Below, piece by piece: positions 63,611 to 64,000 of a stretch of DNA of 64,000 nt. The notes under the pieces were generated by a model. The model worked only from the letters and a program-made list of their open reading frames with translations, did not search any database and was not told the origin of the DNA. Within the stretch, counting starts at the first letter, position 1. Each line of letters starts with the position of its first letter. Source of the stretch: an uncultured Bacteroidota bacterium (GTDB taxonomy: Bacteria; Bacteroidota; Bacteroidia; Bacteroidales; UBA932); assembly GCA_937901965.1 (NCBI GenBank), contig CALGSW010000001.1:124001-188000 (forward strand). Reading direction: 5' to 3'. A program made the position numbers and the translations under genes.

Positions 63611-63895
63611 TTACTTTACATTGTTCTTAACCTTGTTCATAAATACCTTTGCAGGTTTGAACGAAGGGATGAAGTGCTCAGGAATAACAAGTGTAGTGTT
63701 CTTTGAAATGTTCCTGGCTGTCTTTTTTGCACGTTTCTTAACTATGAAACTGCCAAATCCGCGAAGATAAACGTTCTTATCTTTTGCTAAAGAGTCTTTA
63801 ACACTGTCCATGAAGCTTTCAACAACATTTTGCACAGCGATTTTTTCCATTCCGGTTGCTTTTGCAACTTCGTTTACGATATCCGCTTTTGTCAT
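63611..63895 (-). CDS. hup: HU-family DNA-binding protein
   Basis: 94 residues from the ATG at 63895 (a TTG at 63925 is not needed). MTKADIVNEVAKATGMEK at the start, VYLRGFGSFIVKKRAKKTARN in the core, and NTTLVIPEHFIPSFKPAKVF for the arm and end, as in HU/IHF proteins. The arm carries PEH rather than the usual NPx-turn sequence. It bends and packs DNA. It has the best promoter match in the window. Confidence 0.92.
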   Translation of the reverse strand: MTKADIVNEVAKATGMEKIAVQNVVESFMDSVKDSLAKDKNVYLRGFGSFIVKKRAKKTARNISKNTTLVIPEHFIPSFKPAKVFMNKVKNNVK

Positions 63896-63938
63896 AATAA
63901 TTAAATAATTTAAAGGGTTAGTCAATTTTTTTGACGAA

Positions 63939-63971
63939 CAAAATTACTATTATTTTATTGATTTACGCAAA
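63939..63971 (-). promoter_or_regulatory. Complete Bacteroidetes promoter for HU
   Basis: On the minus strand TTTG (63968-63971), 21 nt, then TAATTTTG (63939-63946). Both the -33 and -7 consensus elements match, with spacing at the expected value. The leader is about 40 nt. Confidence 0.75.
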
Positions 63972-64000
63972 CTTTGGGGTTTTTTTTTGTATAATCAGCT

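Noticed and set aside
1..64000. CRISPR arrays, insertion sequences or rRNA genes
   Set aside because: No regularly spaced repeats, transposase motifs or rRNA stretches were seen on reading both strands.

Overview
The window is an AT-rich piece of a chromosome from an anaerobic member of the Bacteroidetes, most likely Bacteroidales. The evidence is the repeated promoter -7 motif TAnnTTTG in front of genes, the near absence of Shine-Dalgarno sequences, and many Bacteroidetes-type families (GIN/DUF2807 protein, DUF6913, long PurF-like protein, THUMP-like methyltransferase, 30-residue AURKAIP1/COX24-type protein, HU). Gene density is high, and there are no transposases, phage genes or CRISPR arrays. 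The gene set points to an organism living on peptides and amino acids. It has a complete-looking lysine fermentation cluster, P5C dehydrogenase, cysteine desulfidase, a D-cysteine desulfhydrase/ACC-deaminase family enzyme, two papain-type (C1) peptidases, an M28 and an M19 peptidase, and crotonase plus 3-hydroxyacyl-CoA dehydrogenase.

Region 1-7974 (minus strand) is the lysine fermentation operon, read atoD - kal - kce - kdd - kdd - kamA - kamB - kamC - kamD (cut by the window edge). The order of the reactions is 2,3-aminomutase, 5,6-aminomutase, diaminohexanoate dehydrogenase (two tandem copies), cleavage enzyme, ammonia lyase and CoA-transferase (only the alpha subunit is visible). kamB and kamC are a pair of P-loop proteins of unsettled function, possibly maintaining the B12 aminomutase. 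A terminator at 8012-8038 separates this operon from a lipid operon (8071-12740: acyltransferase, membrane M28 peptidase, acyl-CoA synthetase). Divergent to that is a YyaL-like protein that has lost its CxxC.

15.7-31.8 kb: queA with a non-ATG start; a roughly 500 bp AT-rich gap with repeated TTTGTAAA octamers in front of an XRE regulator; pyrD (class 2 architecture but Cys in the active-site loop) and cinA; a beta-lactamase-fold lipoprotein; an SDR and an M19 dipeptidase; an ECF sigma / anti-sigma-like / GIN-domain operon; pruA; a PLP desulfhydrase-like enzyme with a TlpA-like lipoprotein; a 1017-residue amidase with an overlapping cysteine desulfidase.

31.9-43.4 kb: htpG, a phosphate transporter with its DUF47 partner, crotonase and 3-hydroxybutyryl-CoA dehydrogenase, then a receiver/PEP-synthase-like fusion overlapping a long PurF-like protein, an AraC regulator, a nested inverted-repeat block and tRNA-Arg(TCT).

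43.4-64 kb: DUF368 (PopT-type) transporter, TPR protein and DUF6913; an acyl-CoA synthetase; ClpB lacking its N-terminal domain; queE; two tandem papain-like peptidases; pssA; a PAS/GAF histidine kinase; a phosphosugar mutase; MATE, a GT39 enzyme and a THUMP-like methyltransferase; rng with a perfect leader hairpin; the 30-residue basic protein; and HU with a near-ideal Bacteroidetes promoter.
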